Origin: an uncultured Bacteroidota bacterium
Lineage (GTDB): Bacteria; Bacteroidota; Bacteroidia; Flavobacteriales_D; Sanyastnellaceae
DNA length: 35,513 nt
Direction: 5' to 3'
NCBI GenBank assembly: GCA_903932685.1
Contig: CAIZGX010000047.1
Location: 1 to 35,513, forward strand
Shown: positions 16,167-23,636 of the stretch, in pieces
Layout: every line of letters starts with the position of its first letter
How positions within the stretch are numbered: position 1 is the first letter of the stretch
Made by a program: the position numbers and the translations under genes
Notes under the pieces: model-generated
The model's database searches: none
The model's input: the letters and a program-made list of their open reading frames with translations, nothing else
What the model was told of the DNA's origin: nothing

Positions 16167-16621
16167 AAAAACTTATCTTCACTTTAACGCTAGCTTTCGC
16201 ATTTATCGCGAACAACAGCTCATTCGGGCAATCGCTTGAACGCCAAGCAGCACTTGACATCTGTGAATGTTCTCACATCATTGAAAACAATGTTAGCCCA
16301 GCATTCAAAGAAATTATCGGATTCAAATTAATTGCGGAAACACAAGAGGAGTTCGACAACGCAATGTTGACCTACATCACCAACAATCCCGATCAAGCAG
16401 CGAAAGATATGCAGTGGATGCAAAGCATGAGCGACGACAACGGTCAATTCTTACGTTGCATTTCTAAAATGGAAATGAAGTACGACAACACAGAGCTAGA
16501 CACTCCAGACATGTACAATTCCGTTATGGTAGAATTGTATGAAATTGAATGTGATTTTGCAGCTGCACTCTTCCTGTTTGGAGCTGAAGTTCAAGAGGCC
16601 GAAGTAACAGAAAGCGAGTAA
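16163..16621 (+). CDS. Small secreted protein at the end of the Mks-like operon
   Basis: The 152-residue protein has a signal peptide (about 1-22). The mature part is helical and acidic, with four cysteines (34, 36, 99, 130) that may form two disulphides; the first two are a CxC pair. I recognise no family. Its ATG lies inside the stop of the MksE-like gene (ATGA), so it is translated from the same mRNA. A periplasmic product tied this closely to a DNA-organising complex is unexpected. The pairing may be chance operon packing. The operon ends here at a strong terminator. Confidence 0.7.
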   Translation: MKKLIFTLTLAFAFIANNSSFGQSLERQAALDICECSHIIENNVSPAFKEIIGFKLIAETQEEFDNAMLTYITNNPDQAAKDMQWMQSMSDDNGQFLRCISKMEMKYDNTELDTPDMYNSVMVELYEIECDFAAALFLFGAEVQEAEVTESE

Positions 16622-16641
16622 TCCTCATCTTACTAACACTC

Positions 16642-16673
16642 AAAGCGCTGAAATTCAGCGCTTTTGCTTTTTT
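16642..16673 (+). terminator. Rho-independent terminator of the Mks-like operon
   Basis: A 10-bp perfect stem (AAAGCGCTGA with TCAGCGCTTT), loop AAT, and a T run at 16668-16673. Confidence 0.85.
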
Positions 16674-16697
16674 ATACACAATTGTTAATAAAAGTAC

Positions 16698-16705
16698 TAT
16701 CTTTG
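16698..16705 (+). promoter_or_regulatory. -7 element TATCTTTG of the DEAD-box helicase gene
   Basis: An exact TAnnTTTG match. It lies 121 bases before the ATG, which gives one of the longest leaders in the window. Confidence 0.65.
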
Positions 16706-16709
16706 CGCC

Positions 16710-16826
16710 GCCTTTAAGGGGCGGGTTTAACTATCACATTTCCTTTTTCTGTTGGCGTAAACAGAATTTAGCTCAGGGAATAAGGTCGTCGAATTCAATC
16801 CGACATCGGGCGACTAAATAAAATAT
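16710..16826 (+). promoter_or_regulatory. Structured 5' leader of the DEAD-box helicase mRNA
   Basis: About 115 nt lie between the expected transcript start and ATG 16827. Three helices are visible: CCGCC/GGCGG (16708-16712 with 16720-16724), a 7-bp TTCTGTT/AACAGAA hairpin (16747-16753 with 16760-16766), and GTCG at 16785-16788, which can pair with CGAC at either 16801-16804 or 16811-16814. The alternative pairing and length suit temperature-dependent or self-regulated expression, as known for cold-shock helicase mRNAs in other bacteria. That role is inferred. Confidence 0.45.
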
Positions 16827-18707
16827 ATGACAACATTTCAAGAACTTGGTCTATCGAAGACCACAGTTTCAGCTATTGCTGAAATGGGGTTTGAGACCCC
16901 AACACCAATTCAAGAACAAGCTATTCCGCACATGCTTACAGGCACAACAGACGTTGTTGCACTAGCGCAAACGGGAACAGGAAAAACCGCAGCGTTCGGA
17001 CTTCCATTGTTAGAGCTTCTTGACTTTCAAAACAAGAAAACGCAAGCTTTCATATTGGCACCAACTCGTGAGTTGTGTGTCCAAATTGCGAAAGACATTC
17101 AACGCTATTCTGCACACACAACCGGAGCGAACGTAGTTCCTGTATACGGTGGAGCAAGCATTGAAACTCAAATTCGCGAAATCAAACGCGGCGCCCAAAT
17201 CTTAGTAGGTACTCCTGGAAGAACCTTAGACTTGATTGAGCGCGGAGTTATTGATTTAAGTGCTGTTGACTTTGTAGTTCTAGATGAAGCAGATGAAATG
17301 CTTCACATGGGATTTAAAGAAGATTTAGATGCTATTTTGTCTGAAACTCCAGAGACTAAACACACTTGGTTGTTCTCGGCAACTATGCCCGCTGAAGTTT
17401 CGCGCATTGCTCGCAACTACATGACCAACCCGGTTGAAATTACTGTTGGAAGTAAAAACTCAGGTAACGAAAACATCGAACACGTCTATTATGTAACACA
17501 TCAACGCGATAAGTATTTGGCGTTGAAAAGACTTGCCGATTTTAATCCTGATATTTTCGCAATTGTATTTTGTAGAACCAAAGCAGAAACACAATCTGTT
17601 TCTGAAGCATTGATCAAAGACGGATACAACGCAGATTCAATTCACGGTGACTTGTCTCAGGCACAACGTGATAATGTAATGAAGCGTTACCGTAACCGCA
17701 CGCTTCAAATGCTTGTAGCGACTGACGTGGCTGCTCGTGGTATTGATGTAAATGACGTTACACACGTTATACAATACAACCTTCCTGACGAGATTGAGAA
17801 CTACACACACAGAAGTGGACGTACGGCTCGTGCTGGAAAGAAGGGTATTAGCATTGTTTTAATTAACATGAAGGAAAACTTCAGAATTAAGCAATTAGAG
17901 AAAATTATTCAAACAACATTTACAAAAGGATCACTTCCTACGCCTGCAGATGTTTGTGAGAAACAATTGCTTCACTTGGTTAATCGTGTGAAAGAAACAG
18001 AAGTGAATCAAGGAAGTATTGGAAAATATTTACCTGCGGTCTATGAAGAATTTGCAGACTTCACGAAAGAGCAAGTGATTCAACATTTCGTTTCTACTGA
18101 GTTCAATCGTTTCTTAGAATACTACAAGAATGCACCAGACTTGAATGTCGATGCATCTCGCGGTGATGCTCGCGGAGCAACACCTGGTGTTGTGAAAATG
18201 TACATCAACGTTGGAAAGAAAGATCAATTCACTTTCAACACACTGAAGACCTACATTGCTGAAGCTACTGGAGTAAGTGAACAAGAGATTCCATGGTCTG
18301 ATTTGAAAGACACCTTCTCCTTGTTTGAAGTGCGCACTGCATCTTACGACAAAGTATTGGAAGTATTCAATGCTGGAGTAAAATACCGTGGACGTTCAAT
18401 CCGTGTTGAATCTCGTGGCAACCAAGAAGCAGGTATCGGACGTGTTCGCATGCGTGGCAACAAGAGCTATAGCGGCGGATATGAAAACCGTGGCAGCAGC
18501 GAAAGAAGCTCAGGTGGTGGTGAAAGAAGCTCGGGTGGCGGATACAACCGTGACCGTGGACCTCGCACTGGCGGATCGGACAGAAGCACTTCAGAGCGCA
18601 GCTCTGGTGGTGAAAGAAGTTCTGGTGGAAGCTCGGCTGGAAGTTCTAGCGGACGTGCTGGCGGATGGAAATTCAAAGAAGGTGGTGCTAAGAAAAAGAA
18701 GTACTAA
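16827..18707 (+). CDS. DEAD-box RNA helicase, DeaD/CsdA type with DbpA-like RNA-binding domain
   Basis: The 626-residue protein has a full helicase core. The motifs are the Q motif (22-34), 'AQTGTGKT' (47-54), 'PTREL' (79-83), DEAD (153-156), SAT (184-186) and 'HRSGRTARAG'. A DbpA-like RRM (about 470-545) follows. The low-complexity basic tail (about 548-626) carries repeated ERSSGG units and ends in a lysine cluster. These enzymes unwind RNA in ribosome assembly and cold adaptation. The long structured leader supports a cold-shock or autoregulated gene. It is monocistronic between two strong terminators. Confidence 0.92.
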   Translation: MTTFQELGLSKTTVSAIAEMGFETPTPIQEQAIPHMLTGTTDVVALAQTGTGKTAAFGLPLLELLDFQNKKTQAFILAPTRELCVQIAKDIQRYSAHTTGANVVPVYGGASIETQIREIKRGAQILVGTPGRTLDLIERGVIDLSAVDFVVLDEADEMLHMGFKEDLDAILSETPETKHTWLFSATMPAEVSRIARNYMTNPVEITVGSKNSGNENIEHVYYVTHQRDKYLALKRLADFNPDIFAIVFCRTKAETQSVSEALIKDGYNADSIHGDLSQAQRDNVMKRYRNRTLQMLVATDVAARGIDVNDVTHVIQYNLPDEIENYTHRSGRTARAGKKGISIVLINMKENFRIKQLEKIIQTTFTKGSLPTPADVCEKQLLHLVNRVKETEVNQGSIGKYLPAVYEEFADFTKEQVIQHFVSTEFNRFLEYYKNAPDLNVDASRGDARGATPGVVKMYINVGKKDQFTFNTLKTYIAEATGVSEQEIPWSDLKDTFSLFEVRTASYDKVLEVFNAGVKYRGRSIRVESRGNQEAGIGRVRMRGNKSYSGGYENRGSSERSSGGGERSSGGGYNRDRGPRTGGSDRSTSERSSGGERSSGGSSAGSSSGRAGGWKFKEGGAKKKKY

Positions 18708-18724
18708 CTTTTAGATAAGACAAC

Positions 18725-18752
18725 AAAAAAGGCCGCGAATGCGGCCTTTTTT
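18725..18752. terminator. Bidirectional Rho-independent terminator
   Basis: A perfect 12-bp palindromic stem (AAAAAAGGCCGC with GCGGCCTTTTTT) and loop GAAT. It has T runs on both strands, so it serves the DEAD-box gene and the convergent yajC. Confidence 0.9.
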
Positions 18753-18770
18753 AATGCTAAATTCATTCTC

Positions 18771-19073
18771 TTATTTCTGCTGACCTTCGCTTACTGTCCT
18801 GTCTACACTCAATGCAGCTTTCTCAATACGCATGCGTCCTTGGTCTAAACCAATAACTACTGTGGTATCGTCTACTTCAACAACTTTCCCGTGAATTCCT
18901 CCAACAGTTACAATCTTGTCGCCAACGCCAATACCGTCCTGAAACTTCTTCGCTTCTTTCGCTTTCTTCATTTGCGGACGAATCATGAAGAAATACATAA
19001 TAACAAACATTCCTCCCATCATTAATAACATGGGCATCATACTTTGCTCTGGTTGTGGTTGTAATATAATCAT
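18771..19073 (-). CDS. yajC: Preprotein translocase auxiliary subunit YajC
   Basis: ATG 19073 is chosen over an in-frame TTG at 19097 that lies within the promoter element. The 100-residue protein has one membrane segment (about 12-31), a basic 'RPQMKKAKEAKKF' stretch and the conserved 'GDKIVTVGGIHGKVVEVDD' beta domain (about 50-70). YajC associates with SecDF in the inner membrane. It has its own promoter about 20 bases upstream, although reading on from the DUF1573 gene is also possible. Confidence 0.92.
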   Translation of the reverse strand: MIILQPQPEQSMMPMLLMMGGMFVIMYFFMIRPQMKKAKEAKKFQDGIGVGDKIVTVGGIHGKVVEVDDTTVVIGLDQGRMRIEKAALSVDRTVSEGQQK

Positions 19074-19094
19074 TTTGTTTTCTATTTTAGGTTG

Positions 19095-19102
19095 CAAATG
19101 TA
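19095..19102 (-). promoter_or_regulatory. -7 element TACATTTG of yajC
   Basis: An exact TAnnTTTG match 21 bases upstream of ATG 19073, giving a leader of about 15 nt. Confidence 0.6.
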
Positions 19103-19126
19103 CTCAATTATTGTCGCTGAAATAAA

Positions 19127-19612
19127 CTACTTCAAGCGATCCATTTCCACTCCTGATCTTGCTGCATCCAAAGCTTGCCCTGACACCTCCCCTTTCAGTT
19201 TCAAATAAAAATCACGGGGTATGCCATTCGTCGCAACTTGAATCGTCTTTTCGATGTTCCCTGAAAAACCTGCGCTATTAAATTCAACAGTTATGACACC
19301 CGATTGCCCAGGCGAAATGGGTTCTTTCGGCCAATCTTTCAAGGTGGTGCAACCGCAACTTGGCGTTACTTGAGCTATTTGAAGATCTGCTTTCCCCTTA
19401 TTCAAGAATGAATAAGAATGAACAATCTTCTCTCCTACCGCCACTTTCCCAAAGTTAAATTCAGCCTCTTCAAATGAAATCTCAGGTAAATCGCCATGCA
19501 CTTCTCCATTCTCTGCAGAAGGAAAATTCAACAAATCGGAAGTCACCTTGCGCTCTTTGTTTTCACATGATGCAAGCAAAACAAATAAAGCGAATACCAA
19601 ATATTTATTCAT
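19127..19612 (-). CDS. DUF1573 lipoprotein
   Basis: ATG 19612 is chosen because it gives a clean lipoprotein signal (LLASC, Cys16). A longer frame to 19696 only reads through the neighbouring gene. The 161-residue protein has the DUF1573 core: 'FNFGKVAVGEKIVHSYSF' then 'NKGKADLQIAQVTPSCGCTT' and 'P.SPGQSGVITVEFNS'. This is an immunoglobulin-like ASH/MSP fold common in secreted Bacteroidota proteins; its role is unknown. Its start overlaps the upstream stop by eight bases (ATGAATAA), which suggests coupled translation. Confidence 0.85.
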   Translation of the reverse strand: MNKYLVFALFVLLASCENKERKVTSDLLNFPSAENGEVHGDLPEISFEEAEFNFGKVAVGEKIVHSYSFLNKGKADLQIAQVTPSCGCTTLKDWPKEPISPGQSGVITVEFNSAGFSGNIEKTIQVATNGIPRDFYLKLKGEVSGQALDAARSGVEMDRLK

Positions 19613-20189
19613 TGTCATAGGTGTATGACCCATCGAATTCATCTTCATCAAAAACCGAATCATCTTCACCAAATTCATCCTCTTCGTCCTCTCCATCTTC
19701 TAATCCTGCGGCGACAGCTCCTCCAACAATATCAGATTCGAACATGTCTTGAAACTCTTTGCTATCTTGTGAAGGTGCATCGCCAAATGCAAGAGCCACA
19801 CGAGGATAAATGGTACTTGGCTTATCTTTCTTCACCTCCACTAATTCAATATAAAAAATCCACATGCGCATAAAATCATACACATATAAAATTTTGTCGC
19901 CTGGCTTCATAACCATGTCAGAAAGGATGGTGGTCGACATGGAAAGGGAATCCTCATCTACGCCTCCCATATCCATTAGCGAAATCTCTAGTCCTTTGCT
20001 CCACTCTTCATCACTTAAGTAAAAGCTGGCCATTTCGCCTTGCTCGAAATCAAAAGCATCCAAAACCGATTTGTGCAGTGTATCGAAATTCGATTCTGTT
20101 TCAATTTCAATATCACGAAACACATCTTTCTCCGTATCCATGATTACACGGAACTTAAACAAATTCACTCCACTATTTTTCTTAGCCAT
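19605..20189 (-). CDS. Plasmid pRiA4b ORF-3-like (IS1096 TnpR-type) family protein
   Basis: The 194-residue protein has the pRiA4b ORF-3-like fold, with an opening 'FKFRVIM' strand, 'HKSVLDAFDF' and 'ILYVYDFMRMWIFYIELVEV' (about 100-119), where relatives have Y.YDFGD.W. The last 45 residues are strongly acidic (Asp/Glu runs). Despite the family name there is no transposon here; such genes are ordinary chromosomal genes in Bacteroidota. Its start overlaps the rpe stop by eight bases (ATGGCTAA). The biochemical role is unknown. Confidence 0.8.
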   Translation of the reverse strand: MAKKNSGVNLFKFRVIMDTEKDVFRDIEIETESNFDTLHKSVLDAFDFEQGEMASFYLSDEEWSKGLEISLMDMGGVDEDSLSMSTTILSDMVMKPGDKILYVYDFMRMWIFYIELVEVKKDKPSTIYPRVALAFGDAPSQDSKEFQDMFESDIVGGAVAAGLEDGEDEEDEFGEDDSVFDEDEFDGSYTYDNE

Positions 20190-20853
20190 TGACAGACGTT
20201 TTTAATTCTTGAATTGTTGTTGAGGGATTCGAACTAGAAAATACAAAATTCCCGGCGACTAAAGCTGTTGCGCCAGCAGCTTTGAGTTTTGATGCATTCG
20301 TTGCGTTCACGCCTCCATCTACTTCAATAGCCGGACTGTTCTTCACATTCGCCAACATCGCTTTCAAACGTTCTAGCTTTGAAAAGGTGTTCTCTATGAA
20401 CTGCTGACCTCCAAAACCCGGGTTAACGGACATAATTAAAATCAAATCAACATCTTCCAAAACCTCTTCAATTGCACTCAAAGGAGTGTGCGGATTTAAC
20501 GCAACGCCAGCTTTCATGCCTTCGGCTTTAATGGCCTGTATGGTTCTGTGTAAATGCGTACAGGCTTCAGCGTGAACAGTCAATATATCGGCTCCTACTG
20601 CTTTAAAATCTGAAATGTACTTCTCAGGTTGAACAATCATCAAGTGCACATCCAATGGCTTCTTTGCATGTTTCTTCAGTGCTTTAATGACTGGCATTCC
20701 GAATGAAATGTTCGGAACAAATACCCCATCCATAACATCTACATGAAACCAATCAGCAGCAGAATCATTGATCATCTCAATGTCACGCTGAAGATTTGCA
20801 AAATCCGCCGATAAAACCGATGGTGCAATAAGAACTTCGTTTACTTTTGACAT
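20182..20853 (-). CDS. rpe: Ribulose-phosphate 3-epimerase
   Basis: This 223-residue TIM-barrel enzyme of the pentose phosphate pathway interconverts ribulose-5-P and xylulose-5-P. Metal and catalytic residues are visible: Ser12, His37 and Asp39 in 'FHVDVMDG', His70 in 'LDVHLMI', and Asp179 in 'EVDGG', with the phosphate loop 'NPGFGGQQF' (144-152). ATG 20853 is the right start. The in-frame ATG at 20868 would make codons 2-4 out of the -7 element TATCTTTGC. The first gene of the operon rpe, pRiA4b-like, DUF1573. Confidence 0.93.
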   Translation of the reverse strand: MSKVNEVLIAPSVLSADFANLQRDIEMINDSAADWFHVDVMDGVFVPNISFGMPVIKALKKHAKKPLDVHLMIVQPEKYISDFKAVGADILTVHAEACTHLHRTIQAIKAEGMKAGVALNPHTPLSAIEEVLEDVDLILIMSVNPGFGGQQFIENTFSKLERLKAMLANVKNSPAIEVDGGVNATNASKLKAAGATALVAGNFVFSSSNPSTTIQELKTSVNG

Positions 20854-20857
20854 GCTG

Positions 20858-20865
20858 CAAAGATA
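20858..20865 (-). promoter_or_regulatory. -7 element TATCTTTG of the rpe operon
   Basis: An exact TAnnTTTG match, with four bases (CAGC) before ATG 20853. It therefore predicts a leaderless rpe mRNA and rules out the upstream ATG at 20868. Confidence 0.65.
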
Positions 20866-20898
20866 CATTTCGTTTTGTTAGCTTGAATTATTTTTTCT

Positions 20899-21471
20899 AT
20901 GGAAGTCGTCGGTTTAACAGGAAATATTGGAGCGGGTAAATCTACCGTGGCGAATGTCTTTGTCGCTCTCGGAATTCCTGTATTCAATTCCGACTTAGAA
21001 GCCAAGAAAGCCTACGAAATCCCCACCATTCAAAATGAGGTTAAAACAATTCTCGGAATTGAAATTGACTTTTCGAAAGACTCCTGGAAATCTGAAATCG
21101 CTTCCATCATTTTTTCGAACGTAGAAAAAAGGCTCCGCCTTGAAAAGCTCATTCACAGCTATGTTAAAGACAAATTCATTCAATGGAAATCCATTCAAAC
21201 TTCAAAATACATCATTCGCGAAGCGGCTCTAGCCGATTCGTTTGAACCCGAAAACTGCGATTGGTTAATTGAGGTTGAAGCAAACAGTGAAACGCGCCTT
21301 CAGCGCGTTATCCTTCGAAGCGGACTTACAAAAGAAGAATTCAATAAGCGTGATTCGCTTCAAAAGAAAAACGAGAAATTCCCTTCCAATAAAATCTTTA
21401 CTATTTCGAACAACGATAACGATCGAATTCTAGCGGAAACACTTAAAATTCATGCACAATTGACAGCCTAA
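20899..21471 (+). CDS. coaE: Dephospho-CoA kinase
   Basis: The 190-residue P-loop kinase has Walker A 'GNIGAGKST' (8-16) and the CoaE pattern 'FNSDLEAKKAYE', then the LID-like arginines in 'ETRLQRVILRSGL'. It adds the 3'-phosphate in the last step of coenzyme A synthesis. It starts 45 bases from the divergent rpe start. The T-rich sequence before the ATG has no clean -7 match. No terminator is seen after it. Confidence 0.88.
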   Translation: MEVVGLTGNIGAGKSTVANVFVALGIPVFNSDLEAKKAYEIPTIQNEVKTILGIEIDFSKDSWKSEIASIIFSNVEKRLRLEKLIHSYVKDKFIQWKSIQTSKYIIREAALADSFEPENCDWLIEVEANSETRLQRVILRSGLTKEEFNKRDSLQKKNEKFPSNKIFTISNNDNDRILAETLKIHAQLTA

Positions 21472-21582
21472 GCGGCTTTCCTTTCAGCGTAATTAACAAC
21501 TCAGCATTGAAAACCATCCAAATTCAATGTTCATTGTTCCAAAGAAAACACTCTTTTTGACAAACACTTAATCCCAAGCACT

Positions 21583-21657
21583 ATGGATGTCCGCACTAAA
21601 AAATGGGTTTTATTCACTCTGTCAATTGTTAGCGTATACCTTTTCATCTTTAATTGA
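21583..21657 (+). CDS. Putative 24-residue membrane microprotein
   Basis: ATG 21583 opens a short frame with a basic start (MDVRTKKW) and then a single hydrophobic segment of about 16 residues. It ends in TGA, which overlaps the next ATG (TGATG at 21655-21659). The region 21472-21782 has no larger gene. The topology and the coupled overlap with a second such ORF are the only support. No family is recognised and no promoter is clear. Confidence 0.35.
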   Translation: MDVRTKKWVLFTLSIVSVYLFIFN

Positions 21658-21770
21658 TGAAATCAAAAATCAAAGAGTTCTACTCTGAGTATTTTCCTTG
21701 GTTCGTAGATGTCTGGTATTATTTTGTGATAATTATTGTTTTTATTGTCTGTGCAATTATTTGGTTGTAA
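21657..21770 (+). CDS. Putative 37-residue membrane microprotein
   Basis: It starts within the stop of the 24-residue ORF and ends 12 bases before the 2H-like gene. The product has a short charged and aromatic front (MKSKIKEFYSEYFPWF) and a C-terminal membrane segment of about 17 residues rich in Ile, Val and Phe. It could be a small membrane subunit or regulator. A chance ORF in AT-rich DNA is possible. Confidence 0.4.
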   Translation: MKSKIKEFYSEYFPWFVDVWYYFVIIIVFIVCAIIWL

Positions 21771-21782
21771 TTTTGAGTTAAG

Positions 21783-22379
21783 ATGGCTCAAAGCAATTTT
21801 TACTTCATAGCACTTAAGCCCAGCCTGCCTGAAGAACTCGCCACGCGGGCAATTCAAGGAAAACTGCTTTTTCCCGAAAATTCAGAAGCTATTGTAAAAC
21901 CCGTTTATTTGCCACTTTCATTTCAGTTCAACACCAATGAGGACGGGATTTTCGAATTAGGAAATGCTCTACAACAATCGTTGTACAACGTACCTAGCTT
22001 TACCATCACTCTCAAAAACATTGTCTTCAATTCGTTATTCAAGCAAATTTCTATTCAACCTAATGCTTCTGATGAACTTATCGAATTGTCAGGTAAAATA
22101 ATAAACGTTTTGTTGGAGTGGAATAATTTCGCGCATTCACCTGTGGCATTTGAATTCCCGAAAGCTGAAGTAGCTATTGCCCGAAGCAATTGGAGTATAG
22201 CCAATTTCGAAGAAGCAAAATCAAAAGCCCTTGCACTTCAATTAGAACAATCATGGACTATTGAAACAGTTTCAATGATGGAATGGACCGAACAAGGATG
22301 GAATGAGAAATTCTTCTTCCCTTTAGAAGACCAAAGATTACTTCGTAATCAATACAATAGTATCTTGCAAGACAAATAA
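21783..22379 (+). CDS. 2'-5' RNA ligase-like (2H phosphoesterase fold) protein, catalytic histidines not seen
   Basis: The 198-residue protein follows the LigT/2H layout: 'NFYFIALKPSLP' start, a middle 'LPLSFQF' strand (about 42-48) where active members have HxT, and 'KAEVAIARSNW' (about 126-136) where the second HxT motif would be. Neither histidine is present, so it is probably not an active phosphoesterase. The fold call is by pattern and spacing and is only moderately sure. It lies 12 bases after the tiny membrane ORFs and 11 bases before the MFS gene. Confidence 0.45.
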   Translation: MAQSNFYFIALKPSLPEELATRAIQGKLLFPENSEAIVKPVYLPLSFQFNTNEDGIFELGNALQQSLYNVPSFTITLKNIVFNSLFKQISIQPNASDELIELSGKIINVLLEWNNFAHSPVAFEFPKAEVAIARSNWSIANFEEAKSKALALQLEQSWTIETVSMMEWTEQGWNEKFFFPLEDQRLLRNQYNSILQDK

Positions 22380-22390
22380 GTCTTGCATTC

Positions 22391-23635
22391 ATGCCAAAGT
22401 CATTCGATAAAAAATTAAGCCTAACCATTTTGGTGGCATCCCTTGGATATTTCGTAGACATCTACGACCTTCAGCTCTTCAATATTGTCAGCAAAGAAAG
22501 CTTAAGAGGAATAGGCATCACCGATGAATACCTCATTAAAACATACGACTACAGTCTCTTTCTTTGGCAAATGTCTGGAATCATATTGGGCGGACTCATT
22601 TGGGGAATCCTTGGAGATAAAAAAGGTAGAAAGAAGATACTTTTTGGATCCATTCTTATTTATTCATTAGCCAATATCGCGAATGCCTTTGTTACAAATG
22701 TTGAAGCCTATTCAATCATACGTTTTATAACTGGAATTGGACTTGCCGGAGAATTAGGCGCAGCTGTTACCCTCATTAACGAATCCATGTCGAAGGAAAA
22801 AAGAGGCATAGGCACCATGATCATAGTAACTATGGGTGCGCTTGGAGCAGTCGCAGCTGTTGGTATTCATAAGATTCATTTCACTATGATGGGACTTGAA
22901 TCATGGCAAATGTCTTACATCATTGGCGGTTGTTTAGGTCTTGTTCTTTTATTCATGCGCTTTCAAACTTTTGAAAGTGAGATGTTCGATAAGGTGGAGA
23001 AACAAAACGTTCAGCGCGGAAATTTCTTCATGCTTTTCAAAACGAAAGACCGCCTCCTACGATATCTTTCCTGCATTGCAATTGGCCTCCCCGTTTGGTT
23101 TTGTGTGGGCCTGCTTATTAAATTCTCAGAGAAATTCGCTGCAGTGCTTGAAGTGGAGGGAACCATTGATCCAACTACTTGTATCATCTTTTGTTACCTC
23201 GGACTTTCTGTGGGTGATCTCATTTCAGGATTCATTAGTCAATTCATGAAAAGCAGAAAGAAAATCATCTTCTTCTATCTCGGAACAACAGTTATCATTA
23301 GCCTTTATTTCCTCCTGGTTCATCACCATTCAGTAAACACGTTCTATGCGTTAGCGGCTCTTCTAGGAGCTACCACTGGCTATTGGGTTTTGTTTGTGTC
23401 GAATGCTGCTGAACAATTCGGAACAAACATCCGCTCTACGGTGGCTTCAACTGTTCCCAACTTCGTGCGAGGATCTACCGTTCCAATAGTCTTAACCTTC
23501 AAATACATAGAACCCACTTTCGGAGTAATTAATAGCGCCTTACTTATTGGCGGAGTAACCATTTCTATTGCCATAATTGCCCTCGCCTATCTCCCAGAAA
23601 CTTTTGGAAAAAACCTAAACTTCATTGAAGAATAA
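22391..23635 (+). CDS. MFS transporter
   Basis: The 414-residue polytopic membrane protein appears to have 12 segments. MFS motif A, 'GDKKGRKK', lies between segments 2 and 3 (about 76-83), followed by 'IIRFITGIGLAGELGAAVTLINE' (about 108-130), typical of sugar- or metabolite-transporting MFS proteins. A 'SKEKRG' loop and a long cytoplasmic loop near residue 200 follow. The substrate cannot be told. One base separates it from the prolyl oligopeptidase gene, which suggests uptake linked to peptide breakdown. Confidence 0.88.
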   Translation: MPKSFDKKLSLTILVASLGYFVDIYDLQLFNIVSKESLRGIGITDEYLIKTYDYSLFLWQMSGIILGGLIWGILGDKKGRKKILFGSILIYSLANIANAFVTNVEAYSIIRFITGIGLAGELGAAVTLINESMSKEKRGIGTMIIVTMGALGAVAAVGIHKIHFTMMGLESWQMSYIIGGCLGLVLLFMRFQTFESEMFDKVEKQNVQRGNFFMLFKTKDRLLRYLSCIAIGLPVWFCVGLLIKFSEKFAAVLEVEGTIDPTTCIIFCYLGLSVGDLISGFISQFMKSRKKIIFFYLGTTVIISLYFLLVHHHSVNTFYALAALLGATTGYWVLFVSNAAEQFGTNIRSTVASTVPNFVRGSTVPIVLTFKYIEPTFGVINSALLIGGVTISIAIIALAYLPETFGKNLNFIEE

Positions 23636-23636
23636 A

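Noticed and set aside
16764-16815. tRNA-like text (TTTAGCTCAG and a TTCAATC loop) in the DEAD-box leader
   Set aside because: There is no anticodon arm, no acceptor stem and no room for one, so it is not a tRNA gene.
18388-18714. Alternative frames over the DEAD-box tail
   Set aside because: They arise from the repetitive AGC/GGT-rich tail codons and match no family.
19605-20189. Transposon-related gene, because relatives are named IS1096 TnpR or pRiA4b
   Set aside because: No transposase, inverted ends or target duplication nearby, and the gene is packed into the rpe operon.
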